64,000 nucleotides of DNA from Paenibacillus sp. ACRRY (GTDB lineage Bacteria; Bacillota; Bacilli; Paenibacillales; Paenibacillaceae): positions 62,001-126,000 of the forward strand of contig NZ_JAKRNM010000004.1 in assembly GCF_022346995.1 (NCBI RefSeq), in the 5' to 3' direction. A program made the position numbers and the translations under genes. Shown one piece after another: positions 45,170 to 53,995 of the stretch. Each line of letters starts with the position of its first letter. The stretch's first letter is position 1. The notes beneath the pieces are model-generated. The model ran no database searches and had not been told where the DNA came from. It saw nothing but the letters and a program-made list of their open reading frames with translations.

Positions 45170-47635
45170 TTATTTTGGTTCCGGATTGGTTTCCAGAATC
45201 GTGTAACTGCCCAGCGTTGCCAGTTGTGCCGTGTTCAGCAGGGCTTCATCCACCGCAGCAAGTGCTTCGCCTGCCGCTGTCATTAATTCATCAGAGTTAA
45301 TAGGGGAGGCAAATCTCAGAATAACCCGTTTCTCCCCATTTTTCAGTTCACTCTCCGTCTTCGTTTTATATTCATTGACCGAAGCGACTTCGAGTTCATT
45401 TTGCACATAATAGTCATTCGCATCACTTTCACCATGAAACAGGTCGAGTTCGGAATCGATCCAGTAATCTTTATCCGCTATCGTTTCCTGACTTGCAGCC
45501 GTCTCATCGTTTGCATTGTATAGGAAGTAGGGAATACCGGAGTTGGTCAGGTTGTTCGTGGCATCCACATGGAACCATTCATCGCCAATTTTGACCTTGT
45601 TCCACGCATGAGGAACACCACTGGATGCTCCCGTTACGACAATGCTGTCCAATCCGGACAGATCGGAGAGCAACTTGTAGACGGAGGCATAGCTGGCGCA
45701 AACACCAACCCCTTTGACCAGGATACCATAGGTGGTAAATGAGTCGTTAAACTGAGCCTCCACATTTTTGAAGTTATTTTGCTCCGCACTTTCCAGGGCC
45801 GCATCGTCATACTTCGCATTATCGTTCAAATAATCGTAGATGGCTTTTCGTTTCTCATCATCCTTCATGCCATCCTTAATGATGGAAGCAACAACTTCGT
45901 TTGCTTTGGCAATAATCTCGCCTTGTTTCTTCTGGATGACATCTGCAGGTTCATTGTAATGAATGGAGAGTGTCAATGTACCATAGTTGTATTCGAAACC
46001 TTCGACGCCGAGAATCAATGGATTCTGATACATTACTTTCAGGACAACATCCGAGAGTGTCGTGAAATTTTGGGCTTCGGGAAAAGCTTTCAATGAGATT
46101 TGATCTTCAGCTGCAATCATGTTTTTGGCCAGCACTTCTTCCAGTGCAGAATCCGCATTGATGAGTTTATCACCTGCAGCCGGTTCAGGAACGGTTTCCT
46201 GGTTGCCTTCTTCAACATTCTGCTGTGTGTTCGATTTCTGTTCGTCCACCAGGTTTGCTTCATTCGTTTCAGGGTTAGAGGCAGGTGCTTGTTCAGAACC
46301 TTCTTCAGTAATCGTGTCCACTTCATCTTCAGGTGCTGGAATAGCAGCCGTTGTAGACTCTTCAGGCGTAGATTCTGTTGCAGTCTCCGATGCAGGCGCA
46401 TCATTATTGCTAATGATGGTTGGCACATCAGGTGCAGGCACGTAAGGTGTGTCATTTTTTGGCTCAACCAGTCCGTTACTGGACTCCGCGACCGTTTGTT
46501 GATCCAGTTTGGCCAAGTCGTCTTGGGTTACAGATTCTACCCGTACGTAGCTCTTAAGAGCGGTTCCTTTGATATGAAAAGGAATGTTCGTCTCATTGAA
46601 CTCCGAGATGTCTACATCCGCAGTATCATAGACAATTGTTCCTTGGGAGAAGGAACCGTCGATGTGCTCAATACTTGTTGTTCTAGGCAGTTCGTTCGTG
46701 CTCTTCAGTTTCTTCATATAGAGCTGTTCTTTTAGAGCCATGGGTAGCTGGTTAGAGAGAGGAGCAGTAGCTACACCGTTACTGAAATTCGATTCCTTGT
46801 CCCCACTGACAGCGGTGACGTAGTATTCACCCTTCATGCCATGGTTCTGATAGGATGTCGTTAGTTCATTCATGATACCAAGGCCGCCTTTGCCATCCTC
46901 ATTGAAATCATTAAATGATGTCTCGGTTGTCGTTGCTACGACCAGCGGATTGCTTCCATTGTAGGCTTTCTCTGCCCCTTGCAGGGGAACATTGTTTGTT
47001 TCAAAAATAACGGTTCGATCGGCCCGATTATAGATTTTGTACTCTGTTGCGCCCTCTACCTTGTCCCAGGTAAGCGTAAACCGTTTATCCTTGTCGATCT
47101 CATACTTAAGATTCGGAACAGGCAACTCGGATTTTACTGTAAAAGGAATAATCATGGGTTGATCAAGTGGTGTCAGTTTCTCAGCATCTGGATTATAGTT
47201 CAGACGAATGTAATAGATGGGAGCACCACCCCATGTATTTTGTGCTTGTGCTTTCAGCTTCTCTGAGCTTAATACACCCCATCCGAGGGGTTTGATCGAA
47301 ATGCTATTATCATTGATTTCCGGTATGGCATAGACTTTACTTGCTTCCAGGGCTTTAATATCCGTATGTACACTAATCATGTCACTTGCTTGTAGACGAC
47401 TGGTTTTTAGGTCAGCCTTAAATGTAAACTGGAATTCTTCGTCTTGAGCTACGTTATACATGGGCATAATCGATGGGCTTGATTCGGAGCCGTATTTTTG
47501 CTTCAAACTTAATATGGTAGAGCCTTCTAAAGTTTCTGTGGGATTATTGTCGCTTGGACTGCTCTCCTTGTCATTGCTCTGGCATCCAGCCAGCAGCAGA
47601 GTGAGGGCAAACAACATTACAAATAGACGTTTCAT
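45170..47635 (-). CDS. transglutaminase-like lipoprotein
   Basis: 821 residues. Signal peptide with lipobox LAGC (Cys18), a fibronectin-like or beta-rich region including KRFTLTWDKVEGATEYKIYNR (in part, about 170-290), a low-complexity acidic segment rich in Ser, Thr, Glu and Pro (about 385-490), and a transglutaminase-like domain (about 590-730) with the triad Cys in GVGVCASYA, His in PHAWNKV and Asp in HVDATNN. It should act at the cell surface, either crosslinking or cleaving amide bonds. Upstream genes are divergent. The exact start is the ATG before KRLFVMLF with GAGAGCGGTG-type spacing. Confidence 0.85.
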   Translation of the reverse strand: MKRLFVMLFALTLLLAGCQSNDKESSPSDNNPTETLEGSTILSLKQKYGSESSPSIMPMYNVAQDEEFQFTFKADLKTSRLQASDMISVHTDIKALEASKVYAIPEINDNSISIKPLGWGVLSSEKLKAQAQNTWGGAPIYYIRLNYNPDAEKLTPLDQPMIIPFTVKSELPVPNLKYEIDKDKRFTLTWDKVEGATEYKIYNRADRTVIFETNNVPLQGAEKAYNGSNPLVVATTTETSFNDFNEDGKGGLGIMNELTTSYQNHGMKGEYYVTAVSGDKESNFSNGVATAPLSNQLPMALKEQLYMKKLKSTNELPRTTSIEHIDGSFSQGTIVYDTADVDISEFNETNIPFHIKGTALKSYVRVESVTQDDLAKLDQQTVAESSNGLVEPKNDTPYVPAPDVPTIISNNDAPASETATESTPEESTTAAIPAPEDEVDTITEEGSEQAPASNPETNEANLVDEQKSNTQQNVEEGNQETVPEPAAGDKLINADSALEEVLAKNMIAAEDQISLKAFPEAQNFTTLSDVVLKVMYQNPLILGVEGFEYNYGTLTLSIHYNEPADVIQKKQGEIIAKANEVVASIIKDGMKDDEKRKAIYDYLNDNAKYDDAALESAEQNNFKNVEAQFNDSFTTYGILVKGVGVCASYASVYKLLSDLSGLDSIVVTGASSGVPHAWNKVKIGDEWFHVDATNNLTNSGIPYFLYNANDETAASQETIADKDYWIDSELDLFHGESDANDYYVQNELEVASVNEYKTKTESELKNGEKRVILRFASPINSDELMTAAGEALAAVDEALLNTAQLATLGSYTILETNPEPK

Positions 47636-47921
47636 GATACACCGCTCTCTGGTTTTTCTTGTTCATACACCTGACATTATCATTTATGGTAAAAATCAAT
47701 CTGAATCCTCTTATCAGCAAAACCTCCTATTAATTACCTAAAGTCTTTTGCTAGTTTATGGTTATATAGTCTCATTGTCAAGGTGTGGTAATAGGGAAAA
47801 TAGTCCTGCAGAACAGTAGAACAGATTGATCTCCGACCATGGAATGGATGTTAGAATAAGGGAAGATAGAAGCCTGCATTTTAGATGTGGCAGAGAATCC
47901 AACGTGAATGGAGTGCATGGA

Positions 47922-48341
47922 ATGACCCCAGAACAGATTGTCAGAGCCTTTTTCGAGGAGGTACGGTCAGGTCGCAATCTAGATTATGCAGATACATTGA
48001 TGGCAGAACAGGTGCTGGCCCATCAGGTAATATCGGAAGAAGAAGTGACTGTAAACAGGACACCTTCCGAATATGCGGATCATGTAAGAGAGATGATTCA
48101 GGCTTACGGTGAATTCTCACTTGCGATTCAGGAACTGATCGCACAGGGCAATAAAGTGTATGTGCGCTGGAGACAAGCCGGTATTCATATTGGGGAAGTG
48201 GACGGTTATGCACCAACCCATCTGCCCGTGATTGAAATTGCCAGTGCCGTATATCGAGTCGAAAATGAGCGGATTGCAGAATATTGGATTCAGATTGACA
48301 GGCTGGGTATTGAAAAACAATTGGAGCGCAATAAGAGCTGA
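47922..48341 (+). CDS. SnoaL-like/ester cyclase family protein
   Basis: 139 residues with the pattern of SnoaL-like polyketide cyclases: MTPEQIVRAFFEEVRSG, then LMAEQVLAHQV, HVREMIQAYGEFSLAIQEL (in part), VYVRWRQAGIHIGEVDG and RIAEYWIQID. Stand-alone members are mostly of unknown function. The ATG at 47922 has GGAG 8 bases upstream; the frame is open to 47826 but without a ribosome site. Its last codons form the left arm of the terminator. Confidence 0.8.
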   Translation: MTPEQIVRAFFEEVRSGRNLDYADTLMAEQVLAHQVISEEEVTVNRTPSEYADHVREMIQAYGEFSLAIQELIAQGNKVYVRWRQAGIHIGEVDGYAPTHLPVIEIASAVYRVENERIAEYWIQIDRLGIEKQLERNKS

Positions 48342-48360
48342 GAAATCAGCTCTTTTTTTG
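48333..48360 (+). terminator. terminator overlapping the SnoaL-like gene's stop
   Basis: Stem AAGAGCTGA/TCAGCTCTT with a GAAA tetraloop and a T7 tail. Confidence 0.9.
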
Positions 48361-48460
48361 TTAGTTCGATCCTTCTTACAGAAGTTATATTTTTTATAGA
48401 ATGTTTTCGAAGTTTATGCGTTGAGCAGGTTAATTTACATGAAGTTTTAAACATTTATCC

Positions 48461-48524
48461 GTGACTGTAAGCGTTCCCGTGTTATAATGAATGAAGTTGT
48501 ATACAAGTTACTAAAACGTTTTCT
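48461..48524 (+). promoter_or_regulatory. promoter and cre/LacI-type operators before the GH94 gene
   Basis: GTGACT (48461-48466), 16 bp, TATAAT (48483-48488). TGTAAGCGTTCCCG (48467-48480 region) between the boxes resembles a cre site with two mismatches, and CTAAAACGTTTTCT (48511-48524) just downstream has the CG-centred symmetry of LacI-family operators. Sugar-dependent repression is likely. Confidence 0.45.
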
Positions 48525-48562
48525 GTCATTCCAATTTTATAACCCGAAAGAGAGGTTCAGTG

Positions 48563-50944
48563 ATGATCAGAGCAACGAACGATAATGAATATTACGAGCT
48601 GACCAGTCCGACAAGTATGCCCAAGGCTTCCGGATTCCTATGGAACGAAAAGATGATGATCCATATGAATTGCCGCGGATATGCTGTGGCCCAATTCATG
48701 CAGCCGGAGCCTGCCAAGTACTCGCATGCGCCCAATCTGGAAGCGAAGACATTTATGCAGCCCGAGCAGCCGTATTATGCGCATCATCCGGGGAGATTTG
48801 TCTACATCAAAGATGAAGTAGGCGGAAATATTTTCTCAGCTCCGTATGAGCCGGTGCGAAAACAGGCGGACAGCTATACATTCGCCGTGGGTAAACACGA
48901 TATTCGCTGGAATGTTGTAAGCGATGACATTTCTATTGAGATGAGCCTGCGTCTGCCCAAAGCGGATGCCATGGAGCTGTGGCAAGTGAAGGTGAAGAAC
49001 CTTTCCTCTCATAAACGCAAGCTAAGCATGTATCCGTATTTCACGGTTGGTTATATGTCATGGATGAATCAATCCGGTGAATACGTGGATGAGTTGCAGG
49101 GAATCGTCTGCTCGTCCATTACGCCGTATCAGAAATATCAGGACTATGCCAAAGTCAAAAATTACAGCGACAAGACCTACCTGCTTGCGGATCGCAAGCC
49201 TGCTTCATGGGAAGTGAATCACGAGCGTTTCGAGGGCGAAGGCGGCCTTCATGCTCCATCGGCATTGCAGCTGGACACCTTGGAGGGCGGGGATGCAAGG
49301 TATGAGACACCTGTCGCTGTCCTTCAGTACAGGTTGGAGCTCGAAGCTGGGGCTGAGCGGGAATACCGGTTTATCTTTGGCCCGGCTCATGATGAGGCAG
49401 AGATCGAACGCATCCGGCAGCAGTATTTTATCAAGCGGGATCATGAAGGATTGGATGGCTTTGCCTTGGCTGAACAGGAATATGCGGCTTACGTTGCAGA
49501 AGGACAGGGAAATATCCAGATCCAGACCCCGGATGACGGATTGAATAATTTTGTAAACCACTGGCTGCCACGCCAAATGTATTACCACGGCAAAACGAAC
49601 CGCTTGACGACTGATCCGCAGACCCGGAACTATCTGCAGGATAACATGGGCATGAGTTATATTCAGCCGGGGATCGCGCGTGAATCCTTCCTGACAGCCC
49701 TGGCTCAGCAGCATGCAAGCGGCGCGATGCCGGATGGAATCATTTTGCACCCGGATGCTGAGCTCAAATACATCAACCAGGTTCCTCATACGGACCATTG
49801 TATCTGGCTTCCGGTCTGTATGCGTACGTATCTGGATGAGACGAATGATTACAGCATTTTGGAGGAGCAGGTTGCATTTGCCGACAGTGAAGAGAAAGCC
49901 TCTGTGCTGGAGCATATGAATCTGGCCATGCGCTGGCTGATTCAGGATCGTGACCATCGCGGCCTCAACTTCATTAATCAAGGCGACTGGTGTGATCCGA
50001 TGAACATGGTGGGTTATAAGGGCAAAGGGGTATCCGGCTGGCTGACCATTGCAACGGCGTATGCGTTCAAAGTATGGGCGGATATTTCCGAGCAGGCCGG
50101 GCATACCGAAACAGCGAAGCAATTCCGTGAGGAAGCTGACCGGACCAATGCTGTAGCGAACGAGTATCTGTGGGATGGCGAATGGTATGCACGCGGAATA
50201 ACGGATGATAATGTCGTTTTTGGCATCAGCAAGGATAAGGAAGGACGCATCTATATTAATCCTCAGGGTTGGGCGCTGATGAGCGGCGCGGCCGATGATG
50301 AGAAGCGGAAGAAGCTGATCCGGGCAGTGGAGGAGCAGTTGGAGACGCCATATGGTGTGGAGAAACTGGCACCGTCTTTCACCGCCATGCGGGAAGATGT
50401 GGGCCGGGTCACGCAAAAACATCCGGGCAGCGCCGAGAATGGAGCGGTCTACAACCATGCGGCTGCGTTCTATATCTATGCACTGTATTTGGTGGGGGAA
50501 AAGGAGAACGCCTACCGTCTCCTTCGCAAAATGATTCCGGGTCCCGATACCGAAGATATCCTCCAGCGGGGGCAGTTACCTGTATTCATCCCCAATTATT
50601 ATCGCGGGGCCTACAGACAATATCCACGTACAGCCGGGCGCTCCAGCCACCTGTTCAACACGGGTACGGTACCTTGGGTGTATCGCTGCCTGATCGATGG
50701 ACTGTTCGGATTGCAGGGTCACGCCGAAGGGTTGCTCGTTCGTCCGCAATTACCTGCGGAATGGGATAAGGCTTCCGTGACCAGGTTGTTCCGTGGTGCC
50801 GAGCTGCAGGTGGAGATGAGACGGGATGCGGCTGTCCGAAAGACCGAAGTGTATGTTAACGGTCAATTGATCGAAGGAGACATGATTAAGGATATCCAGG
50901 CTGGCAAGTCATACGAGGTACTGGTCAAGCTTCCTATATCATAA
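48563..50944 (+). CDS. GH94 family phosphorylase, probably cellobionic acid phosphorylase
   Basis: 793 residues, cytoplasmic. GH94 enzymes split beta-glucosides such as cellobiose, cellobionate or chitobiose with phosphate, giving glucose 1-phosphate. NCRGYAVAQFMQPEPAKYSH (in part), TFMQPEQPYYAHHPGRF, VGYMSWMNQSGEY, the catalytic-site stretch NQGDWCDPMNMVG and RYPRTAGRSSHLFNTGT-like C-terminal motif are present. The GDWCDPMNMVG form is the one I associate with cellobionic acid phosphorylases rather than cellobiose (GDWND) types; this is from memory. ATG at 48563 follows AGAGAGG by 7 bases; a GTG three bases earlier is possible. Confidence 0.85.
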   Translation: MIRATNDNEYYELTSPTSMPKASGFLWNEKMMIHMNCRGYAVAQFMQPEPAKYSHAPNLEAKTFMQPEQPYYAHHPGRFVYIKDEVGGNIFSAPYEPVRKQADSYTFAVGKHDIRWNVVSDDISIEMSLRLPKADAMELWQVKVKNLSSHKRKLSMYPYFTVGYMSWMNQSGEYVDELQGIVCSSITPYQKYQDYAKVKNYSDKTYLLADRKPASWEVNHERFEGEGGLHAPSALQLDTLEGGDARYETPVAVLQYRLELEAGAEREYRFIFGPAHDEAEIERIRQQYFIKRDHEGLDGFALAEQEYAAYVAEGQGNIQIQTPDDGLNNFVNHWLPRQMYYHGKTNRLTTDPQTRNYLQDNMGMSYIQPGIARESFLTALAQQHASGAMPDGIILHPDAELKYINQVPHTDHCIWLPVCMRTYLDETNDYSILEEQVAFADSEEKASVLEHMNLAMRWLIQDRDHRGLNFINQGDWCDPMNMVGYKGKGVSGWLTIATAYAFKVWADISEQAGHTETAKQFREEADRTNAVANEYLWDGEWYARGITDDNVVFGISKDKEGRIYINPQGWALMSGAADDEKRKKLIRAVEEQLETPYGVEKLAPSFTAMREDVGRVTQKHPGSAENGAVYNHAAAFYIYALYLVGEKENAYRLLRKMIPGPDTEDILQRGQLPVFIPNYYRGAYRQYPRTAGRSSHLFNTGTVPWVYRCLIDGLFGLQGHAEGLLVRPQLPAEWDKASVTRLFRGAELQVEMRRDAAVRKTEVYVNGQLIEGDMIKDIQAGKSYEVLVKLPIS

Positions 50945-50958
50945 GGATAGAAAATATG

Positions 50959-50993
50959 AAATGCCTTTCTTGTTATTTAAGAAAGGCATTTTT
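50959..50993 (+). terminator. terminator of the GH94 gene
   Basis: Perfect 13-bp stem AAATGCCTTTCTT/AAGAAAGGCATTT with a 7-base loop and TTG tail, 14 bases after the stop. Confidence 0.9.
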
Positions 50994-51126
50994 GCATTCA
51001 ATTATTGGGAACCAATGCTCTATAGCGAAGGTGGTAATTCCATTCGGAGATGATATGCGGGCAGGATTGCTCAATGATGCCGTTGAATACTCTCCTTTGC
51101 AAGGGTTTATAGTTATGGAGGGGGTT

Positions 51127-51690
51127 ATGGACTTGTACGGAGTAGTTGCTCATTTTGACCAGGATACAGAGCTCTATATTAAGCAGGTTTGGAAAGAATT
51201 AAGTGATAATGCAGTTTCCAGGTATGCAGAAGAAGTACAGGATAGACGACCTCATATTACCATAGCAGGTTATGACTCTGACGTAGATATCGACAAATTC
51301 ATAAGTGATTTTGACTGCTTTTATGAATCTAAAAAACAGCTTTCGATCACTCTGAACTCAATAGGGACTTTTTTGAATTCAGGAATTGTATTCCTTGCCC
51401 CTGTTCCTTCCCAAGAATTTTTAACGTTTCATGCTAATTATCACCATTTCTTTGAAAAATACCGAATGAATGCTGAGTCTCAATATCTCCCCAATATTTG
51501 GATACCTCACTGTACAATAGCAAACAGATTAAACGATGAGAATTTAAAAGAAGCGATGGTTTACTGCACCAAAAGAATTGAAACACTACATGCTACTATT
51601 AATGAAATAACAGTAATCAAAGCTATATACGAGAATGGCAAATGTATAAAATCACCATCTATATATACGAAAGCTTTGCGCTTTGTATAG
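51127..51690 (+). CDS. 2'-5' RNA ligase/2H phosphoesterase family protein
   Basis: 187 residues with the two HxTx motifs of the 2H superfamily, RRPHITIAGY and WIPHCTIANR. Such enzymes open cyclic phosphodiesters or hydrolyse 2'-5' links in RNA or nucleotides. The ATG at 51127 has GGAGGGGG just before it; the frame runs back to 50956, but that is inside the GH94 terminator. The gene is clearly more A/T-rich than its neighbours, with AAA, AAT and ATA codons common, which suggests transfer. Confidence 0.8.
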   Translation: MDLYGVVAHFDQDTELYIKQVWKELSDNAVSRYAEEVQDRRPHITIAGYDSDVDIDKFISDFDCFYESKKQLSITLNSIGTFLNSGIVFLAPVPSQEFLTFHANYHHFFEKYRMNAESQYLPNIWIPHCTIANRLNDENLKEAMVYCTKRIETLHATINEITVIKAIYENGKCIKSPSIYTKALRFV

Positions 51691-51722
51691 AATTACCATA
51701 CTGCCAAAGTATCGCCTCCCAA

Positions 51723-51753
51723 GACAACCGCCTTACTCAACAAGGAGGTTGTC
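51723..51753. terminator. hairpin between convergent genes
   Basis: GACAACC.CCTT/AAGG.GGTTGTC around a 7-base loop, without a clear T tail. It may end transcription of either flank. Confidence 0.4.
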
Positions 51754-51784
51754 CTAGCTGAAAAATCACCATTAGAATTGAGGA

Positions 51785-52552
51785 TCAAGATTCGTGGAAT
51801 GCCTTAACTCTATACCAATACGAGTAGATTTTCGAATAGCCCAGTTTGGCGTAGAGCTTTATAGCGGGAGCGTTACTGGCTACAACCTGCAGATAGCTGG
51901 ATGTGGCACCTTGTTTTCTCCCCCAATGCAAGAGATGTAATATCATCTGTTCAGCGAACCCGCGATTCCGGTATGCGGCATCCGTAATGATATCATACAA
52001 GCCAATGTAGCCACGCTCGACAACGCCCAGCCCACAGGCCACGACTTGCCCATCAACCGAGAGTGAAATGAAACCCGTGCTTGTACGGATGTTGGACAGC
52101 ATCTGTGTCATGGTTTCCCGCTTCCCTTCATGTACTTGATTCAATCGGCAAAAGTGATCCAGCCACTCCTGGGTCAACTGTTCATCGATTTGTACAAAAG
52201 GGTACTCCGGTTCCTTCAGCTCTTCCAGACTGCGCACCTGCATGTTGGTGTGATCCACAAGGGAATACCCTCTGTCCTGCAGAAGCTGATCCAAGTGATC
52301 CGGCTGGCTAAACGGTGTGATTTTGAAAATGGTACTCAGCTGGTTGGAAGTGTAGATTCGCTCGCACTCGTCTATCTTGGCAAATACATCGTGGGTAGAA
52401 TCATAGATGGGTTGTATGGAGTTGGCGCGCTTCGTGTATCCGTTGGCAAAACGTAAAATCCATCCATCATAGAACAAGGTAGACAAGGACTGCCAGTGAT
52501 TGAGGGATAATTCCTCAATGATTTTGTGGTCCATCTCAGTGATCTGCTTCAT
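51785..52552 (-). CDS. GNAT family N-acetyltransferase
   Basis: 255 residues. The C-terminal half is a GNAT domain with the acetyl-CoA loop YRNRGFAEQMILHLLHWGRK (in part) and VVASNAPAIKLYAKLGYSKIYSYWYR (in part). The N-terminal half (SLSTLFYDGWILRFANGYTKRANSIQP, in part) is typical of a double-GNAT subgroup. Acceptor unknown. GGAGGACACCGC precedes the ATG on the minus strand. Confidence 0.88.
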   Translation of the reverse strand: MKQITEMDHKIIEELSLNHWQSLSTLFYDGWILRFANGYTKRANSIQPIYDSTHDVFAKIDECERIYTSNQLSTIFKITPFSQPDHLDQLLQDRGYSLVDHTNMQVRSLEELKEPEYPFVQIDEQLTQEWLDHFCRLNQVHEGKRETMTQMLSNIRTSTGFISLSVDGQVVACGLGVVERGYIGLYDIITDAAYRNRGFAEQMILHLLHWGRKQGATSSYLQVVASNAPAIKLYAKLGYSKIYSYWYRVKAFHES

Positions 52553-52724
52553 GCGGTGTCCTCCGTTTATATGAGACTGAGTTCAGTATGTTTTAAATAA
52601 TAATACAAAATTATGAATAATAATACAGTTTTATTTAACAAATATGCATGTGTTGTTTGTGCAGATTACCTTAGGATGATATACAATCGTAATGAATGGA
52701 TTAAAAAAAGAAGCGGAGCACAGT

Positions 52725-53387
52725 ATGCTAACGATTAAACTAAACGAACACATCATTCAATGCCATGTGGTATATGGCAAAGGCAAGAAGGTTTCCATCA
52801 CGATGGACCTGCCCTACATGGTAACGATTAAGGCACCTAATGGCACGAGCGATGAGATCATTCAGCAGCTTGTAGAGCAGCATGGTGAGAGCATATTGAA
52901 GAAATCGGCGCTTATGCAGCACGCCCTGGAAGGACCGCAGGCCAAAGACTACGAGGAAGAAGGCAGCGGGAAGTTTTTGTTTCTGGGCGAGGAATATGCA
53001 CTGCATGAGTTAATTAAGGTTGAAGGGTTGTCCGAGGATGAGCTGCGGGCGAATCTGAAGAAGTTTTATTTTGCCGAGTGTAAGAGGATCATTGGTGAAC
53101 GCATTGGTCCATACCAACAGCAGCTGAAGGTCAAGCCAAAGTCCATAGACATTGTGGAATCCCCGACCAAGTGGGGCAGCTGCAGCTGGGACAAAAAACT
53201 CACATTTAACTATCGACTGGCCATGGCACCACCGGAAGTCATTGATTATGTCATTATCCATGAGCTGTGCCATATTCATCATATGAATCACGATCGCTCC
53301 TTCTGGCGCCGCGTTGGCAGGATCATGCCGGACTACAAGACGAAGGAAGATTATTTGATGCGCAATGGCCGGGCCATGACGTTGTGA
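52725..53387 (+). CDS. YgjP-like (DUF45/M48-type) zinc metallopeptidase domain protein
   Basis: 220 residues. The zinc motif HELCHIHHMNHDRSFW and the preceding TKWGSCSWDKKLTFNYRLAMAPPEVIDYV (in part) define the YgjP-like family. Biological substrate is uncertain for the family. GCGGAGC lies 8 bases before ATG 52725; the in-frame ATG at 52692 has no ribosome site. The DUF1801 gene follows after 51 bases. Confidence 0.88.
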   Translation: MLTIKLNEHIIQCHVVYGKGKKVSITMDLPYMVTIKAPNGTSDEIIQQLVEQHGESILKKSALMQHALEGPQAKDYEEEGSGKFLFLGEEYALHELIKVEGLSEDELRANLKKFYFAECKRIIGERIGPYQQQLKVKPKSIDIVESPTKWGSCSWDKKLTFNYRLAMAPPEVIDYVIIHELCHIHHMNHDRSFWRRVGRIMPDYKTKEDYLMRNGRAMTL

Positions 53388-53438
53388 AAAAATAAATTCA
53401 TATCACGAGTCCAAGAATCGTGGTGGAAGGAGTCCGGG

Positions 53439-53825
53439 ATGGCTGAGGGTAACCATTATTCTGTACTGGTCGATGAATATATTTCGGGGTTCGCCCCGGA
53501 TGTACAGGTTAGACTGCAGGCATTAAGACAGATTATTCGCGAAGCGGCTCCGAATGCGGAGGAGAAGATCAGCTACCAGATGCCAACGTATGCGCTGCAT
53601 GGGAATCTGGTCCATTTTGCCGCATATAAGAACCATATTGGATTCTATCCTGCACCCAGCGGAATCGAGGCATTCCGGGATGAACTCTCCGTCTACAAAG
53701 GCGCTAAAGGCTCGGTGCAGTTTCCCCTGAATCAACCCTTGCCGGAAGAGCTTATCCGCCGGATTGTGGAATTTCGGGTGAAGGAAAATGTGGAGAAGGC
53801 CGCGGAGAAGAAACGAAAGAAGTAG
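53439..53825 (+). CDS. DUF1801 (YdhG-like) family protein
   Basis: 128 residues. YSVLVDEYISGFAPDVQVRLQALRQIIREAAPNAEEKISYQMPTY (in part), followed by HFAAYKNHIGFYPAPSGIEAF, is the DUF1801 pattern; B. subtilis YdhG, with the same fold, is described as an iron chaperone. GGAAGGAG precedes the ATG. The C-terminus is basic (EKAAEKKRKK). Probably co-transcribed with the metallopeptidase gene. Confidence 0.85.
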   Translation: MAEGNHYSVLVDEYISGFAPDVQVRLQALRQIIREAAPNAEEKISYQMPTYALHGNLVHFAAYKNHIGFYPAPSGIEAFRDELSVYKGAKGSVQFPLNQPLPEELIRRIVEFRVKENVEKAAEKKRKK

Positions 53826-53845
53826 CTTGTATTTGAGAAATAGAT

Positions 53846-53882
53846 AGACCGCTATCTTTGGTGAAGAGGGCGGTCTTTTTTG
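53846..53882 (+). terminator. terminator after the DUF1801 gene
   Basis: Stem AGACCGC/GCGGTCT with a 17-base loop and T6. Confidence 0.8.
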
Positions 53883-53995
53883 TGTTTAAAATCATGTTCG
53901 TAGGATCAGCGATAGGTGACTGTTCGAATTCAGCGATTTTTCAGTTAGAGCCATTATACTGTTTTCGAATCCTGTACTCGAAAAGGAGTTTTGGC

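Noticed and set aside
49205..50458. 417-codon open frame on the minus strand
   Set aside because: Shadow of the GH94 gene; composition is not protein-like and no start signal is present.
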